DNA of 64,000 nt from an uncultured Selenomonadales bacterium (GTDB taxonomy: Bacteria > Bacillota > Negativicutes > Selenomonadales > Selenomonadaceae), in the NCBI GenBank assembly GCA_946407095.1, contig CAMJMR010000002.1, forward strand, positions 35,471 through 99,470. Reading direction: 5' to 3'. The notes under the pieces were generated by a model that was not told where the DNA came from, made no database searches, and worked only from the letters and a program-made list of their open reading frames with translations. A program made the translations under genes and the position numbers. This document shows, piece by piece, positions 8,809-19,476 of the stretch. Within the stretch, counting starts at the first letter, position 1; every line of letters begins with the position of its first letter.

Positions 8809-9038
8809 TTCCAATCGCCGCCTTTCTCTAACATTTCCAAAGCGTGCAATGCGTCCTCTGCCTGCCGGAAGCCGTTGCGGGCGTCCGTCCAGAACGTCAA
8901 CTTTGCCCACGCGTCAAGCCATTCTTTTTCATGCGGTTGGTAGCCGCGCCCGTGAAATTCTTCGCTCGCCGCCTTCAAAGGCTCGGTTGCCGCCGCTTCC
9001 AATGCCGCCGCCCGTTCGTGCAAGTCGTGAATCGTCAT
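8805..9038 (-). CDS. Hypothetical phage-associated protein
   Basis: Operon-like overlap with the GGCT gene. Confidence 0.45.
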   Translation of the reverse strand: MTIHDLHERAAALEAAATEPLKAASEEFHGRGYQPHEKEWLDAWAKLTFWTDARNGFRQAEDALHALEMLEKGGDWN

Positions 9039-9092
9039 TGCAATCGCCTCCCGCGTTGGTCAAGGGCGGGTTGCCCCGCCCCGTCCTGCTGC

Positions 9093-9749
9093 TTACACCG
9101 CGTGCCGCCAAGCCGCGTTGCCTGCCAAGTGTTTCGTCAAGTGGTGGCGGAGCGTCTCGAATTCGCTCCCATTGAGATTCAAACCTTGCGGGCGCGTCAG
9201 CCAAGTCCGCATCGCGAATCTGTCGTTGTCGGTTTCAACCTTGCGGTAGGCCGTCCGCTTCGCCGCTTTCGCGTTCGCTACCAAAGCGCAGGCCAGTTGA
9301 ATCGCCGTCTTGACTTCGCCGGCGTGCATCGTCCCGTTGAAAATCCTGAATTCAACTGTGCCTTTCGTGAACAGGGCGTGAAGGTTCAAAATCGTGTAGC
9401 GGCTTTTGTCGTAGTGCGCGTTGTGGCTGAAGTTGTCGCCGTACCAAATCGGCTTCAGTTCGCTGAGCGTTGCGGGTTTCTTTTCGTTAAGTTCCCGCAA
9501 AAACCTTTCGTTCGCCGGCTTGCAATAGTGTTTGCGCTCGCTGTGGACGTTCAAGGCTTTGTACAAAAGTCCCTCGTGGCTCGCGACGTTGTTGACCAAA
9601 TTGCGAATCGCCTGTGCCGTCATGCCTTGCGCGCCGATGTGGATGTGCAAGCCGCAAGTCTCGTTGACGAACGCGCCCGCATGCCGAAGTTCGCGAACAA
9701 TCTCCTGCAGGTTTTCGATGTCCGCCCATTTGAGAATCGGCGTTACCAA
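9093..9749 (-). pseudogene. Phage amidoligase (COOH-NH2 ligase family), N-terminally truncated
   Basis: CELVTPILKWADIENLQEIVRELRHAGAFVNETCGLHIHIGAQ...NLHALFTKGTVEFRIFNGTMHAGEVKTAI; expected N-terminal half absent and frame interrupted upstream. Confidence 0.7.
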
Positions 9750-9978
9750 TTCGCAACGGTGCTGGACGCTCGCGCTTTCGATTTGCTCGCCGACCTTTTT
9801 CTCTGCCCGCAGAATTTAATCGTCCTCATTTGAAAGCCTCCGCGATATAGTTCGGTTCGGGTTCGACCGGCAAGCCGTTGAGGCGGTTGCGGAGCCGAGT
9901 TGAGTACCGTCGGCTTCAACGGTTTAGCCTTGATTTTACGCATAAAGTCACCTCGTTCAGTTATCAAGGAACAACGGG

Positions 9979-10455
9979 CTAGTTCAGGTCGTTGGCTTCG
10001 TAGCTCTCGACGAACTTTCTAGCCGTCAGATACAGCGCGGTGCAATATTCGCGGCGGCGCATCTCGTTGTAGGTTTCAAACCATTTGCGAAGAGCGCGGA
10101 CGTTGCCGCGATTGTCGATTTCGTACTTGCCGCCGAGCGAAGGAATTGGCGCAAAGAACGCTTTCGGGTCTGCGGCTTCGACGGCTTGTTGACGGAGCGT
10201 CTTCGGTGAGCGTTTGAAAGTGCCGCGCTTATCGGGTCGGCGAAGAGAGTAGTGGCGAAAGTTTTTGTAGTCGATTTGGAGCTTGAGAACTTGCCCCGTA
10301 GCTTTGACGCGGCAGTTGCGCTGAATCTCGCAACCGTTCAGGACATTGCTCGCGCTGACTTTGCTTGTGTTCGCGCTGAAGACGTCCTCGACAATGAAGT
10401 AATCAGTTGCAACATCGGCGTCACCTTTTCGGCTATCCGTTCCTGTTGCATGTAA
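9979..10455 (-). pseudogene. Start-less phage ORF with NUMOD4-like motif
   Basis: Minus frame ...NCRVKATGQVLKLQIDYKNFRHYSLRRPDKRGTFKRSPKTLRQQAVEAADPKAFFAPIPSLGGKYEIDNRGNVRALRKWFETYNEMRRREYCTALYLTARKFVESYEANDLN; no standard start. Confidence 0.35.
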
Positions 10456-10527
10456 ACATTATTCGTGCTATATTTGGCGCGGTGATAACGATATACAAGA
10501 TAACGAAGTGCTTGAACTGGAAGATAT

Positions 10528-10914
10528 ATGTTGGACAGACGCGCCAACAGATTGAAAAGCGATTTTTACAACATGATTGATAAGCGGGAGTTTTACCTAA
10601 ACGAGGTCGATGCGATTAAGAAAAACCTTGCCGCGTTTCAAAAGAAAGAAACCATTCAGATTGAAAAAATCGACGCGCTGATGAGAATTCGTAAAAGCGT
10701 CAACGCGGCTGTCACGCAATATTTTAGGAACGTCGGCTTTGCTCTGGACATGGAATTGCCGTCGGTGCTGTTGAAACTTCACAGCATGAATTACAAAGAC
10801 TTGCGGCGGGCATTCGACGCAGTGAAGATTGAGTACGAGTACCACGTCAAACGAGAGGCGGCGCGGCAAGAACAAATGGAACACGAAGTTAGGCAGTGCG
10901 AGTGTTCCATTTAA
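10528..10914 (+). CDS. Hypothetical protein
   Basis: 128 aa ORF preceded by a plausible start region. Confidence 0.5.
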   Translation: MLDRRANRLKSDFYNMIDKREFYLNEVDAIKKNLAAFQKKETIQIEKIDALMRIRKSVNAAVTQYFRNVGFALDMELPSVLLKLHSMNYKDLRRAFDAVKIEYEYHVKREAARQEQMEHEVRQCECSI

Positions 10915-11075
10915 ATTCGCGGCGGCTGAACAAAGTAATTCTTCGCAAGGAATTTTTCAAAATACCGATAGACGAGTTGGAGCGATTGGTTGAAAAGTTT
11001 GACCCTGCGACGAAATTCAATCGAACAATGCAAGCGGAGCAATACTATCAATCGCTGTCCGTAGCAGAGCAATAA
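10902..11075 (+). CDS. Small hypothetical protein (57 aa, GTG start), not in ORF track
   Basis: VFHLNSRRLNKVILRKEFFKIPIDELERLVEKFDPATKFNRTMQAEQYYQSLSVAEQ; overlaps upstream CDS, followed by a terminator. Confidence 0.45.
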   Translation: MFHLNSRRLNKVILRKEFFKIPIDELERLVEKFDPATKFNRTMQAEQYYQSLSVAEQ

Positions 11076-11076
11076 A

Positions 11077-11106
11077 AAAGCCCTCCGAGCGGAGGGTAAA
11101 TTTTTA
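11077..11106 (+). terminator. Rho-independent terminator
   Basis: AAAAAAGCCCTCCGAGCGGAGGGTAAATTTTT. Confidence 0.6.
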
Positions 11107-11160
11107 GGCGGGTGATTCTCATGACGAGAGTCGCATCCTGCCATAATGTAAAAAAGAGAT

Positions 11161-11532
11161 GTGATATTTTTGGCTGACAAAAAATTTTTCGGAGCCGCGC
11201 AGGAACTTCGCACGAGGCTGACCGATTTGATAAACGCGGGCAAGCCGCCGCTTGAAGTCGTCTTGGAGCTGGCAAAGGCACTCGGCGAAATTTCGGGCGA
11301 AGAATCCTATTATCGGACGACGCGCGAACAAATCGTTTCGGTGTACGGCTTGGCTTTGCAAGACAAATTCATTTTGGACGACGAGCTTGCCGAAGTCAAA
11401 GCGCGCTTGGAAAAAATCTGCGCGGCGTACGAAAATCCCGAATTCACGGAGGAAGAGCACATCCGCATAGGCTACGCGCTTGAACGTCACAAGCAGGAAA
11501 TTGAACGCCTTGAGCGATTGAAGGCCTCGTGA
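11161..11532 (+). CDS. Hypothetical protein upstream of ABC transporter
   Basis: 123 aa, stop overlaps ABC permease start. Confidence 0.6.
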   Translation: MIFLADKKFFGAAQELRTRLTDLINAGKPPLEVVLELAKALGEISGEESYYRTTREQIVSVYGLALQDKFILDDELAEVKARLEKICAAYENPEFTEEEHIRIGYALERHKQEIERLERLKAS

Positions 11533-12266
11533 TGTTTCTTTACGACGTAACGACGATAATGTGGCGCGATTGGATTGTCCTTAGGCGGCGGCTGAAAAAA
11601 TTTATCCTGTCGCGCCTCGTAACGCCCGTGCTGTATCTTGTGGCGTTCGGTTGGGGTTTGGGCAAGAACATCAACCTTGCGGCGGGTAGCTACATGGATT
11701 TTCTTGTTCCCGGCATTGTCGCGCTGAATACGATGAACGTAAGCTACATGAGCGTGACGGGCGTCCATGCCGAGCGCGTCTACCACAAAAGTCTTGAAGA
11801 ATATCTTGGCGCACCGATTGAACCTGCCGCTTTCGTTGTCGGGAAAATTCTTTCGGCGGTCGTGAGGGCTTTAATCTCCACCGCGCTGATTTTGTCCGTC
11901 GCTTTCACTTTCGGCGCGAGCCTGAACTTTTTCGCGAGCCCCGTGAATTTTCTGGTCGTCGTCGTGCTGAATTCCGTAATCTTCGCGAGCGTATGCTTCT
12001 GCGCGGCGTTGAAGGTGCAAACCTACGAAGAGCTTGCGCAAGTCAACACGTACCTGCTGATGCCGATGAGTTTCCTTTGCGGGACGTTTTTCAGCACAAC
12101 GGAGCTGCCGCCGCTTGTTCGCGCCGTGATAGAGCTTTTGCCGCTGACGCACACGAGTTTGCTTTTGCGCGAGGGCTTCAGCTTGCCGTCAATGATAATC
12201 TTGGCGGGCTACGCGATAATTTTGCTGTGGTTGGCGACGCGCATGTTTCGGAGGCTGTCTGCATGA
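11529..12266 (+). CDS. ABC-2 type transporter permease
   Basis: MWRDWIVLRRRLKKFILSRLVTPVLYLVAFGWGLG... six-TM ABC-2 permease. Confidence 0.85.
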   Translation: MMFLYDVTTIMWRDWIVLRRRLKKFILSRLVTPVLYLVAFGWGLGKNINLAAGSYMDFLVPGIVALNTMNVSYMSVTGVHAERVYHKSLEEYLGAPIEPAAFVVGKILSAVVRALISTALILSVAFTFGASLNFFASPVNFLVVVVLNSVIFASVCFCAALKVQTYEELAQVNTYLLMPMSFLCGTFFSTTELPPLVRAVIELLPLTHTSLLLREGFSLPSMIILAGYAIILLWLATRMFRRLSA

Positions 12267-12988
12267 AACACAATCAATCTAAGCTTTGCGAAACCAAAAT
12301 CGAACATTTCGGCGTGAAAGTCGGCGAGCTGACGATTTTCGAGGACGTGAACTTTACGATTCATTGCGGCGAGCTGACCGCCTTAATCGGACCGAACGGG
12401 GCGGGCAAGTCCACTTTGCTCAAGTCAATCCTGGGCGAAGTCAAGCACACGGGCAAGCTGAACTACTTCGACGCCAAGGGCGAACACCTCCGCCCGATTA
12501 TCGGCTACGTCCCGCAAACGCTCAAATTCGACGCGACCAGCCCCACGACCGTTTTGGATTTGTTCATGGCGTGCTTGACGCGGCGACCCGTGTGGCTTTG
12601 CAGTTCAAAGTTCATTCGTCCGCGCGTGACGGAAAATTTGCGGCGCGTCAAAGCGGAACACCTAATCGACAGGCGATTGGGCGCGCTTAGCGGCGGCGAA
12701 CTTCAACGAATCCTTTTAGCCCTTGCGCTTGACCCGTTGCCCGATTTGCTTTTGCTTGACGAACCAATCAGCGGTGTCGACAAAGTCGGCATGAGGATTT
12801 TCTACGAACTCGTTGCCGAACTCAAAGCGGCGGAAGATATGGCAATCCTGCTGATATCGCACGATTTGGAAATGCTTGAACGTTTCGCCGATACGGTCAT
12901 CCTCCTCAACAAGCGCGTCCTGAAAATCGGCACCGCGCAGGAAGTCTTCAGCTCTGACGAAATGCGCGAAGTATTTAAAACAAAATAA
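12263..12988 (+). CDS. ABC transporter ATP-binding protein
   Basis: Walker A LIGPNGAGKSTLL, signature LSGGELQRILLALAL, Walker B LLLLDEP; start overlaps permease. Confidence 0.92.
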   Translation: MKHNQSKLCETKIEHFGVKVGELTIFEDVNFTIHCGELTALIGPNGAGKSTLLKSILGEVKHTGKLNYFDAKGEHLRPIIGYVPQTLKFDATSPTTVLDLFMACLTRRPVWLCSSKFIRPRVTENLRRVKAEHLIDRRLGALSGGELQRILLALALDPLPDLLLLDEPISGVDKVGMRIFYELVAELKAAEDMAILLISHDLEMLERFADTVILLNKRVLKIGTAQEVFSSDEMREVFKTK

Positions 12989-13020
12989 CCGCCAAGCTAC
13001 GGCTCGGCGGCTTTTTTTTA
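12988..13020 (+). terminator. Rho-independent terminator
   Basis: CCGCCAAGCTACGGCTCGGCGGCTTTTTTTT. Confidence 0.75.
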
Positions 13021-14370
13021 TTGGCGACTGAAAATCAAAACGTCCTCAACGGCGGGCGCGTAGAAATTTTTCAGCTCGGCAAACTCGGCGTCATTCGGCT
13101 CTGCCAAGGCGAAATCTTTTATGCGCCCCTCCAAGTACAGGAACTTCGCGTCTTCCCGCGTGATTATCTCGATAAGATTTTCGTCGACACGCAGCCAGTT
13201 CCGATTCTGTTCGCGCAAAAGGAAATCGCCCGAAACTCTTTTCGCCGAAGCCGCCGAGTCGTCGACGATAAATTTCGGCTTGAATTGTCCGCTTTGAATG
13301 AGCGCGCGGGCAAAGTAATGGCCTTCCGCGTCGACGGCGTGAAGAATTGCCAAGGCCCCCCCCTCCGCATCTTTAATCCCGAAAGCCTCGGCGACTTCGC
13401 GAACAAAGCGGTTTTTGTCGTCAAGGATGCGGGCGCGGTAGGCGGCTTGCTTTTCGTGCGCGGCAGAAAAATTTTCAAAGACCTCGCGAATCTTTCCGAT
13501 AACGTTACGGGCATCCGTCGAATGTTCGTCGAATTTGAATTCGGCGGGGATGTTTATGTCAACGTCGTTGCTCGCCGACCCGCGCCTGCCCGTTATCACG
13601 ACGCAACCCGAAATCGCCGCCTCACGCGGGATTCTGTCTTTGCCGGGGTGGTTGCCGAAGTCGACGTAAACTTTCGCCGCCGCCAACAGCTCTTGAACTT
13701 GTTCGGGCGTCATGTTTTGAATCGGACGCCATTCGATATCGGGCGCAAGCCTCATAAGCTGTTGCGTGACTTCAAAGCCCTTGCGCGGATTGAACGCGAC
13801 AAAATTTTTCTTGGCAGACAAATCAACCTGCGCGGCGCGGCTCAGGAACGCTTGATTCAGATAATCGCCGACGACGGAAATTTTATCGTCGACAATGCCG
13901 TTCAGCTTGACGAATTGGCGGGCGTATTCCGATTGAACCCAATGCTCGATATCATTGTCAGACTCGGCGAAGTAGAAAAATTTTTTCATAGGTGAAAAGA
14001 GCGGCTCGCTTAAATAAGATTTGAGGTTTGCAATATCGTGAACAAAGTAATTATCGACGGCCATCCACCAAATAACGCGTCGAATCTTTTTCGCATAATA
14101 AAGGTACTCTGTGGCGGCTTCGGGCGCGATTAAAATATTTTGCGGCCTGTCTTCAAGTCGAAAGGTATAGGGCACACGATATTTCTTGTAAGTTTCGTGC
14201 ACAGGGGCTTTTTTATTCAAAGCATTGCCGGTTGTTTCATAGTAAAAAAGGCGGGCGTCGACGCCGAATTGAATCAGTTGCGAGGCGAGCTGATGGCAAA
14301 GTTCTGCGCCGCCGGTGTTGACGTTGCCGGGACAGACGATATAAACTTTTGAGTCGGGATAAAGTTTCAT
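13018..14370 (-). CDS. Glycosyltransferase-like protein
   Basis: MKLYPDSKVYIVCPGNVNTGGAELCHQLASQL... GT-B N-terminal pattern. Confidence 0.6.
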   Translation of the reverse strand: MKLYPDSKVYIVCPGNVNTGGAELCHQLASQLIQFGVDARLFYYETTGNALNKKAPVHETYKKYRVPYTFRLEDRPQNILIAPEAATEYLYYAKKIRRVIWWMAVDNYFVHDIANLKSYLSEPLFSPMKKFFYFAESDNDIEHWVQSEYARQFVKLNGIVDDKISVVGDYLNQAFLSRAAQVDLSAKKNFVAFNPRKGFEVTQQLMRLAPDIEWRPIQNMTPEQVQELLAAAKVYVDFGNHPGKDRIPREAAISGCVVITGRRGSASNDVDINIPAEFKFDEHSTDARNVIGKIREVFENFSAAHEKQAAYRARILDDKNRFVREVAEAFGIKDAEGGALAILHAVDAEGHYFARALIQSGQFKPKFIVDDSAASAKRVSGDFLLREQNRNWLRVDENLIEIITREDAKFLYLEGRIKDFALAEPNDAEFAELKNFYAPAVEDVLIFSRQ

Positions 14371-14432
14371 GACAGCCTCCTAAAAAAAATTGGTCGACAA
14401 ACTCTTCCGAGCCTGCCGACCTTAAAAATTTC

Positions 14433-15719
14433 TTACAGGTAGCGCAGATAGACGTAGACGGTTGAAATGATAATCGAGAGAATCATCAGCGGGAAGGCAA
14501 CCTTCATGAAGCCGATAAACGAGATAGCCCGCCCGCGCTGAGCAGCCATCGACGCCACGACGACGTTGGCAGACGCGCCTATCAAAGTCCCGTTGCCGCC
14601 CAGGCACGCGCCCAATGCCAAGCTCCACCACAGCGGGTCAAGGTTCGTCAAGCCCATTGCGCCCATGTCCTTAATCAGCGGAATCATCGTCGCAACGAAC
14701 GGAATGTTGTCGATAAACGCCGAGGCAAGCGCGCTCATCCAAATGATAACTATCGCCGTGAAAGTCAAATCGCCGTGAGTAATTTCCATTGCCTCTTGCG
14801 CCAACATTTTTATGACGCCCGTCTCAACCAGCGCGCCGACGAGGATAAACAGCCCGCCGAAGAAAAATATCGCGAGCCATTCCACTTTGCTTAGCATTTT
14901 GGCGATCATCTCTTCGTTGTGCGAAAAGGTTATCAGCAAAAGCAAACTTGCGCCCGTCAAAGCAGCCGTCGCCGATTCGAGCCCCAACATGCCATGGAAC
15001 GCGAACAGGCTTATCGTTATCGCCAAGACGAACAAACATTTTTTCAAAAGCAAGTGGTCGGTTATCTGTTCGTGTTCGTTGAGGCGCATGACTTTATCTT
15101 GAAGTTCGGGCTTGGTGTGGAGATCGTTCTTGTAAATCATCATCAGAATGGCAACCGTCACGACGAAAATCAAAATCGATACGCCCGTCATGTTCATGAC
15201 GAAATCGCCGAAGCTCAAGCCGACAGCCGAGCCAATCATAATGTTGGGCGGGTCGCCGATAAGCGTGGCGGTGCCGCCGATATTCGAGCTGATAATCTGC
15301 GCCATAAGGAACGGCTTGACGTCGACTTTCAACTGCGCGGCGATGTTGAAGGTTATCGGTACAGTCAAAAGGACGGTCGTGACGTTATCGAGCAGCGCGG
15401 AGCAGACGGCAGTCAACGTGCTCAGCGCGACGAGCAAGGCAACGGGTTGCGCCTTGACCTTTTTCGCCGCCCATATCGCCAGGAAGTTGAAAAGCCCGGT
15501 TTCGCTGGTTATGTTGACGACAATCATCATGCCCATCAAAAGTCCGATTGTATTAAAGTCGATGTGGTGAACGGCGGTTTCCTGGTCGATAATGCCCAAA
15601 AGAATCATCAGCATTGCGCCGAAAAGCCCGACGACCGTGCGGTGAATCTTTTCGGAAATTATCAGCGCGTAGGCGGTTACGAAAATGCCAATCGCCACGT
15701 AAGTCATAGTGTCCATCAA
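14433..15719 (-). CDS. ArsB/NhaD-like SLC13-superfamily ion transporter
   Basis: IIDQETAVHHIDFNTIGLLMGMMIVVNI...LIGDPPNIMIGSAVGLSF...NGTLIGASANVV. Confidence 0.85.
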   Translation of the reverse strand: MMDTMTYVAIGIFVTAYALIISEKIHRTVVGLFGAMLMILLGIIDQETAVHHIDFNTIGLLMGMMIVVNITSETGLFNFLAIWAAKKVKAQPVALLVALSTLTAVCSALLDNVTTVLLTVPITFNIAAQLKVDVKPFLMAQIISSNIGGTATLIGDPPNIMIGSAVGLSFGDFVMNMTGVSILIFVVTVAILMMIYKNDLHTKPELQDKVMRLNEHEQITDHLLLKKCLFVLAITISLFAFHGMLGLESATAALTGASLLLLITFSHNEEMIAKMLSKVEWLAIFFFGGLFILVGALVETGVIKMLAQEAMEITHGDLTFTAIVIIWMSALASAFIDNIPFVATMIPLIKDMGAMGLTNLDPLWWSLALGACLGGNGTLIGASANVVVASMAAQRGRAISFIGFMKVAFPLMILSIIISTVYVYLRYL

Positions 15720-15731
15720 AAAAGCTCCTTT

Positions 15732-15812
15732 GGTAGGGACATAGGGACTAGGGACTGGGGACTAGTAGCGAAAAGTTTTTCTAGTCCCTAGTCCCTACTC
15801 TCTAGTCCCTAA
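15732..15812. repeat. GGGACTA/TAGTCCC heptamer repeat cluster forming an inverted repeat
   Basis: GGGACATAGGGACTAGGGACTGGGGACTAG...CTAGTCCCTAGTCCCTACTCTCTAGTCCCTAA. Confidence 0.8.
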
Positions 15813-16125
15813 GTTTCTTGTCCGTGACGGTCAACGTGATTCGTTCGCCGTCGCGTTTGATTTTGAAGTTGTAGCTCTTGACGCCCGCGTTCGACAGCTC
15901 AATTTTCAGCGCAAGCAGTTCGCGTCCAAGTTTGTCGGTCAATTCGGGCGTGAAGCCTGCCTTCGCAAGCGGCGCGGGCGGAGCCTCTGCCTCGGCTACC
16001 AAGCGCAACTTTTCTGCTTTCTTCGCGGCGTTGAGGAGCTGCTGTTCAATCGTTTCCTCCTCGATGTAGTTCCTAACCATGTCTTTGTCGGTCAAGCCCT
16101 TTGGAATTTTCGGCAACGTTATCAC
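15802..16125 (-). CDS. Hypothetical protein
   Basis: 107 aa, overlaps glnS start. Confidence 0.6.
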   Translation of the reverse strand: MITLPKIPKGLTDKDMVRNYIEEETIEQQLLNAAKKAEKLRLVAEAEAPPAPLAKAGFTPELTDKLGRELLALKIELSNAGVKSYNFKIKRDGERITLTVTDKKLRD

Positions 16126-17774
16126 CTGTCCTTAACTTTAGCCCAAGTGTCCTTCAAGCCCACAACGCGATTGAAAACCAACTTGTCGGGCGCGGTGTCG
16201 GGGTCGACGACGAAATAGCCAAGCCGCAAAAATTGATAGTTACTGCCCGCCGCCGTCCAACGAACACTCGGCTCAATCAACGCCTGCTTGACGATAAGCG
16301 ATTCGGGATTCAGCGCGGCGATAAAATCTTCGGGCAAGTTGCCGTTGGCATCGGTCGTCAAAAGGTAGTCGTACAGCCTGACTTCGGCGGGCAAGGCGAA
16401 CTTCGCGCTGACCCAATGAATCGTGCCTTTGATTTTGCGTCCGGCAGTCGCGCCGCCGCTCTTCGACGTCGGGTCAATCGTGCAACGCAACTCGACGACT
16501 TCGCCCGCAGAATTTTTGACGACTTCCTCGCATTTGATAATGTAGGCGTGCTTGAGTCGGACTTCGCCGCCGAGTTTGAGGCGGAAGAATTTTTTCGGCG
16601 CATCCTCCATGAAGTCTTCGCGCTCAATGAAAATTTCTCGCGTGAAGGGCACGAAGCGATTGCCGCCGCGCTTGGGATGATTTTCAGCCGTCAAGTACTC
16701 GACGCTGTCCTCCGCCACGTTGGTAAGGACAACTTTCAGCGGGTCAAGCACTGCCATAACGCGGTCGGCGGTTTCGTTCAAGTCTTCGCGGACGCAGTGC
16801 TCAAGCATGGCGATATCGACGACGCTGTTTGACTTCGCCACGCCGATGCGCTCACAAAAATCGCGAATCGCCGCAGGTGTGAAGCCGCGCCGTCTCAAGC
16901 CGCAAAGTGTCGGCATACGCGGGTCGTCCCAGCCGCGAACGTAACCCTCCTCCACGAGTTGGCGCAACTTCCGCTTGCTGGTGATTGTGTTGGTCACGTC
17001 GAGGCGCGCGAATTCGATTTGCCGAGGACGCGTGTTCACGTCGAAGCCGAGCGAATCAAGCAACCAGTCATAGAACGGGCGGTGGTCTTCAAACTCAAGC
17101 GTGCAAACCGAATGCGTTATGCCTTCGATGGCGTCTTCGAGCGGGTGCGCGAAGTCGTACATGGGATAAATCAGCCAAGCGTCGCCGGTATGATGATGAG
17201 TCGCCCGCGTGATTCGGTAGATGACGGGGTCGCGCATGTTGATGTTCGGGCTTGCCATATCGATTTTCGCGCGCAAAACCTTCGAGCCGTCGGGGAATTC
17301 GCCCGCCTTCATGCGAGTGAACAAATCCAGATTCTCTTCGACGCTGCGGTTGCGCCAAGGACTTTCCTTGCCCGCCTCCGTCAACGTGCCGCGATAAGTC
17401 CGAATTTCCTCCGCGCTCAAGTCGTCGACGTAAGCGAGCCCGCGCTTAATCAGCTCAAGTGCGAAGTCGTAGAATTTGCCGAAATAATCGGACGCGAAAA
17501 ATTTTCTGTCGCCCCAATCGAAGCCGAGCCACTTAATATCCTCCTGAATCGAGTCGACGAATTCAACGTCCTCTTTGGTCGGGTTGGTGTCGTCGAAGCG
17601 CAGGTTGCACAGCCCGCCGTTGTGAAGCGCAAGCCCGAAGTTCAAGCAAACGCTTTTGGCGTGCCCGATGTGCAAGTAGCCGTTGGGTTCGGGCGGAAAG
17701 CGCGTGTGTATGCCGTCGGTGTATTTGCCCGCCTTCAAGTCGTTTTCAATCTCCTGCTGAATAAAATTTACCAT
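16122..17774 (-). CDS. glnS: Glutaminyl-tRNA synthetase
   Basis: [26 protein letters not shown]... HIGH motif, GlnRS family. Confidence 0.95.
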   Translation of the reverse strand: MVNFIQQEIENDLKAGKYTDGIHTRFPPEPNGYLHIGHAKSVCLNFGLALHNGGLCNLRFDDTNPTKEDVEFVDSIQEDIKWLGFDWGDRKFFASDYFGKFYDFALELIKRGLAYVDDLSAEEIRTYRGTLTEAGKESPWRNRSVEENLDLFTRMKAGEFPDGSKVLRAKIDMASPNINMRDPVIYRITRATHHHTGDAWLIYPMYDFAHPLEDAIEGITHSVCTLEFEDHRPFYDWLLDSLGFDVNTRPRQIEFARLDVTNTITSKRKLRQLVEEGYVRGWDDPRMPTLCGLRRRGFTPAAIRDFCERIGVAKSNSVVDIAMLEHCVREDLNETADRVMAVLDPLKVVLTNVAEDSVEYLTAENHPKRGGNRFVPFTREIFIEREDFMEDAPKKFFRLKLGGEVRLKHAYIIKCEEVVKNSAGEVVELRCTIDPTSKSGGATAGRKIKGTIHWVSAKFALPAEVRLYDYLLTTDANGNLPEDFIAALNPESLIVKQALIEPSVRWTAAGSNYQFLRLGYFVVDPDTAPDKLVFNRVVGLKDTWAKVKDR

Positions 17775-17778
17775 CTAA

Positions 17779-18531
17779 TTACTCCTTTCGGCAAAGAAAG
17801 ATTTTTTCAGTTCGCTTCAAGCCGTGGCGTCGCACAAGTTTGTCGTCCATATCCTCTATATCGCACATTTGAACGCTGAAGCCCGCCTTTGCCAACCGTT
17901 GCGAAAAATCGAGCCCGTAAAGTCTTACGTGGTCTTCTTGTCCGTAGTATTTCAGGCGAAGTTCGGGCGTATTTATCGCGGGGTCTTCAAACGTCACGGG
18001 AAGGTTAAACATCGGCACGTTAAGGAAGGCAATGCCCGTTTTCGGCTTGAGCACGCGATAAAGTTCGCGCATAGCCTTTCTGTCGTCGGGGATGTGCTCC
18101 AAGACGTGAGTGCACATTATCAAATCGAAACTGTCGTCGTCGAAGGTAATGTTCGTTATGTCGACAGATTTTTTGACGCCGAACGCATTGAGATTCAAGT
18201 CGACAGGCCAATATTCAATGTCTTTGAACGACGAGAACAGCTGATAAAAACCCTGTTCAGGCGCGAAGTGCAGGACGCGCATTCCCTTGCGATGCCAATC
18301 CATATTTTGCATTAAAAGTGCCAACGCCCTGTGCCGATGCAATGATCTGCAATTCGGGCAAAATGAACTTGGTTTTAGGGATTGTTCGCTCGGAAGGAAG
18401 GCAGGGAATTTCGCCTTGCATACGGGACATTCACAATATCCTTCAGGAGCGGTAACGGCGGCTGCGTTCTCAAGGAGGCTCTCGACATAGGTTAAATGCC
18501 ACATTAAGTTTCGATACTGTTCAAAGTTCAT
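17779..18531 (-). CDS. Class I SAM-dependent methyltransferase
   Basis: YCECPVCKAKFPAFLPSE...CPNCRSLHRHRAL; DLIMCTHVLEHIPDDRKAMRELYRVLKP. Confidence 0.85.
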   Translation of the reverse strand: MNFEQYRNLMWHLTYVESLLENAAAVTAPEGYCECPVCKAKFPAFLPSEQSLKPSSFCPNCRSLHRHRALALLMQNMDWHRKGMRVLHFAPEQGFYQLFSSFKDIEYWPVDLNLNAFGVKKSVDITNITFDDDSFDLIMCTHVLEHIPDDRKAMRELYRVLKPKTGIAFLNVPMFNLPVTFEDPAINTPELRLKYYGQEDHVRLYGLDFSQRLAKAGFSVQMCDIEDMDDKLVRRHGLKRTEKIFLCRKE

Positions 18532-19322
18532 GGTGCCACCTCGGAAAGTTTTTTCTCGACGTGAGCACGCAAAAGACGGACGCCCTCGGCAACGCGCTCG
18601 TTCATGGGCAAGTTGGAAACGATTTTGTCAATGTAGCCGCGCTCGACGATTTTTTGCATTGTCCAAGAGTAATTCACGTCGTAAATCCACATGAGCCGCA
18701 CGATTTTCCTGTCGCCGTTGGTGCGAATCTTGTTGTAGTCGGCTTGATTGCCCGTCACGAAATTTTCCACGAAGTCGGGGCTGATATCCGCCACAAGGTT
18801 TCCGCGCTCCTTGATGAAGTTGGGCATTTTGTCGACGTTCTCTTGCGCAAGGAAAGGCTCCAGCACGCGGTAGATGTCCAGCTTGTCGGCGTCGCGAATG
18901 ATTTTGGCGAACAAAAGTTTCCGTTCGTCGTCGGTCGGCGCAATGACTTTCTTGTTGTGATTCTGAATCGCAAACTTGACGACGGCGTAGTCGGGCGCGG
19001 ACAGCTCTTTGAAAAATTCCAGCTCGTCAATGACTTTCAGCGCAAGGTCGGCGTGATCCTCCGAGTCGGCGTCGTTGAAGGTTTTATACAGGCTGTATTG
19101 GCGGAAGCGTCCCACGTCGTGGAACAGCCCGATAATTTCGGCAAGCTCCGTGTCGTGCGTCGACAGCTTGAGGAACTTGGCAAGCTCGACGCAATTCGCC
19201 GTGACGTAGCCCGTATGCTTTTCCTTTAGCAAAATGCCCCGCTGAACTTCCGCGTCGTCCGAATAAAAGCTTTTCATGTAACGCGTCATCCAATCGTGCA
19301 TTCGGGTAAGCAATTCCCGCAT
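18528..19322 (-). CDS. HD domain phosphohydrolase
   Basis: HTGYVTANCVELAKFL...IGLFHDVGRFRQ...DSEDHADLAL HD motif. Confidence 0.85.
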   Translation of the reverse strand: MRELLTRMHDWMTRYMKSFYSDDAEVQRGILLKEKHTGYVTANCVELAKFLKLSTHDTELAEIIGLFHDVGRFRQYSLYKTFNDADSEDHADLALKVIDELEFFKELSAPDYAVVKFAIQNHNKKVIAPTDDERKLLFAKIIRDADKLDIYRVLEPFLAQENVDKMPNFIKERGNLVADISPDFVENFVTGNQADYNKIRTNGDRKIVRLMWIYDVNYSWTMQKIVERGYIDKIVSNLPMNERVAEGVRLLRAHVEKKLSEVAP

Positions 19323-19476
19323 TCAATCCCCCTCCAAAAATTAGAATCAAATTAACGTCGATTATACAACCTGCGGCCGCGCAGTGCAATTTATCTTGGC
19401 AAATTTGTTGACGGGCAAAGGTCGCTGTGTTAATATGTGCGCGGCTTAGAGTTAAATTTTTTGGAGGCGATTCCGA

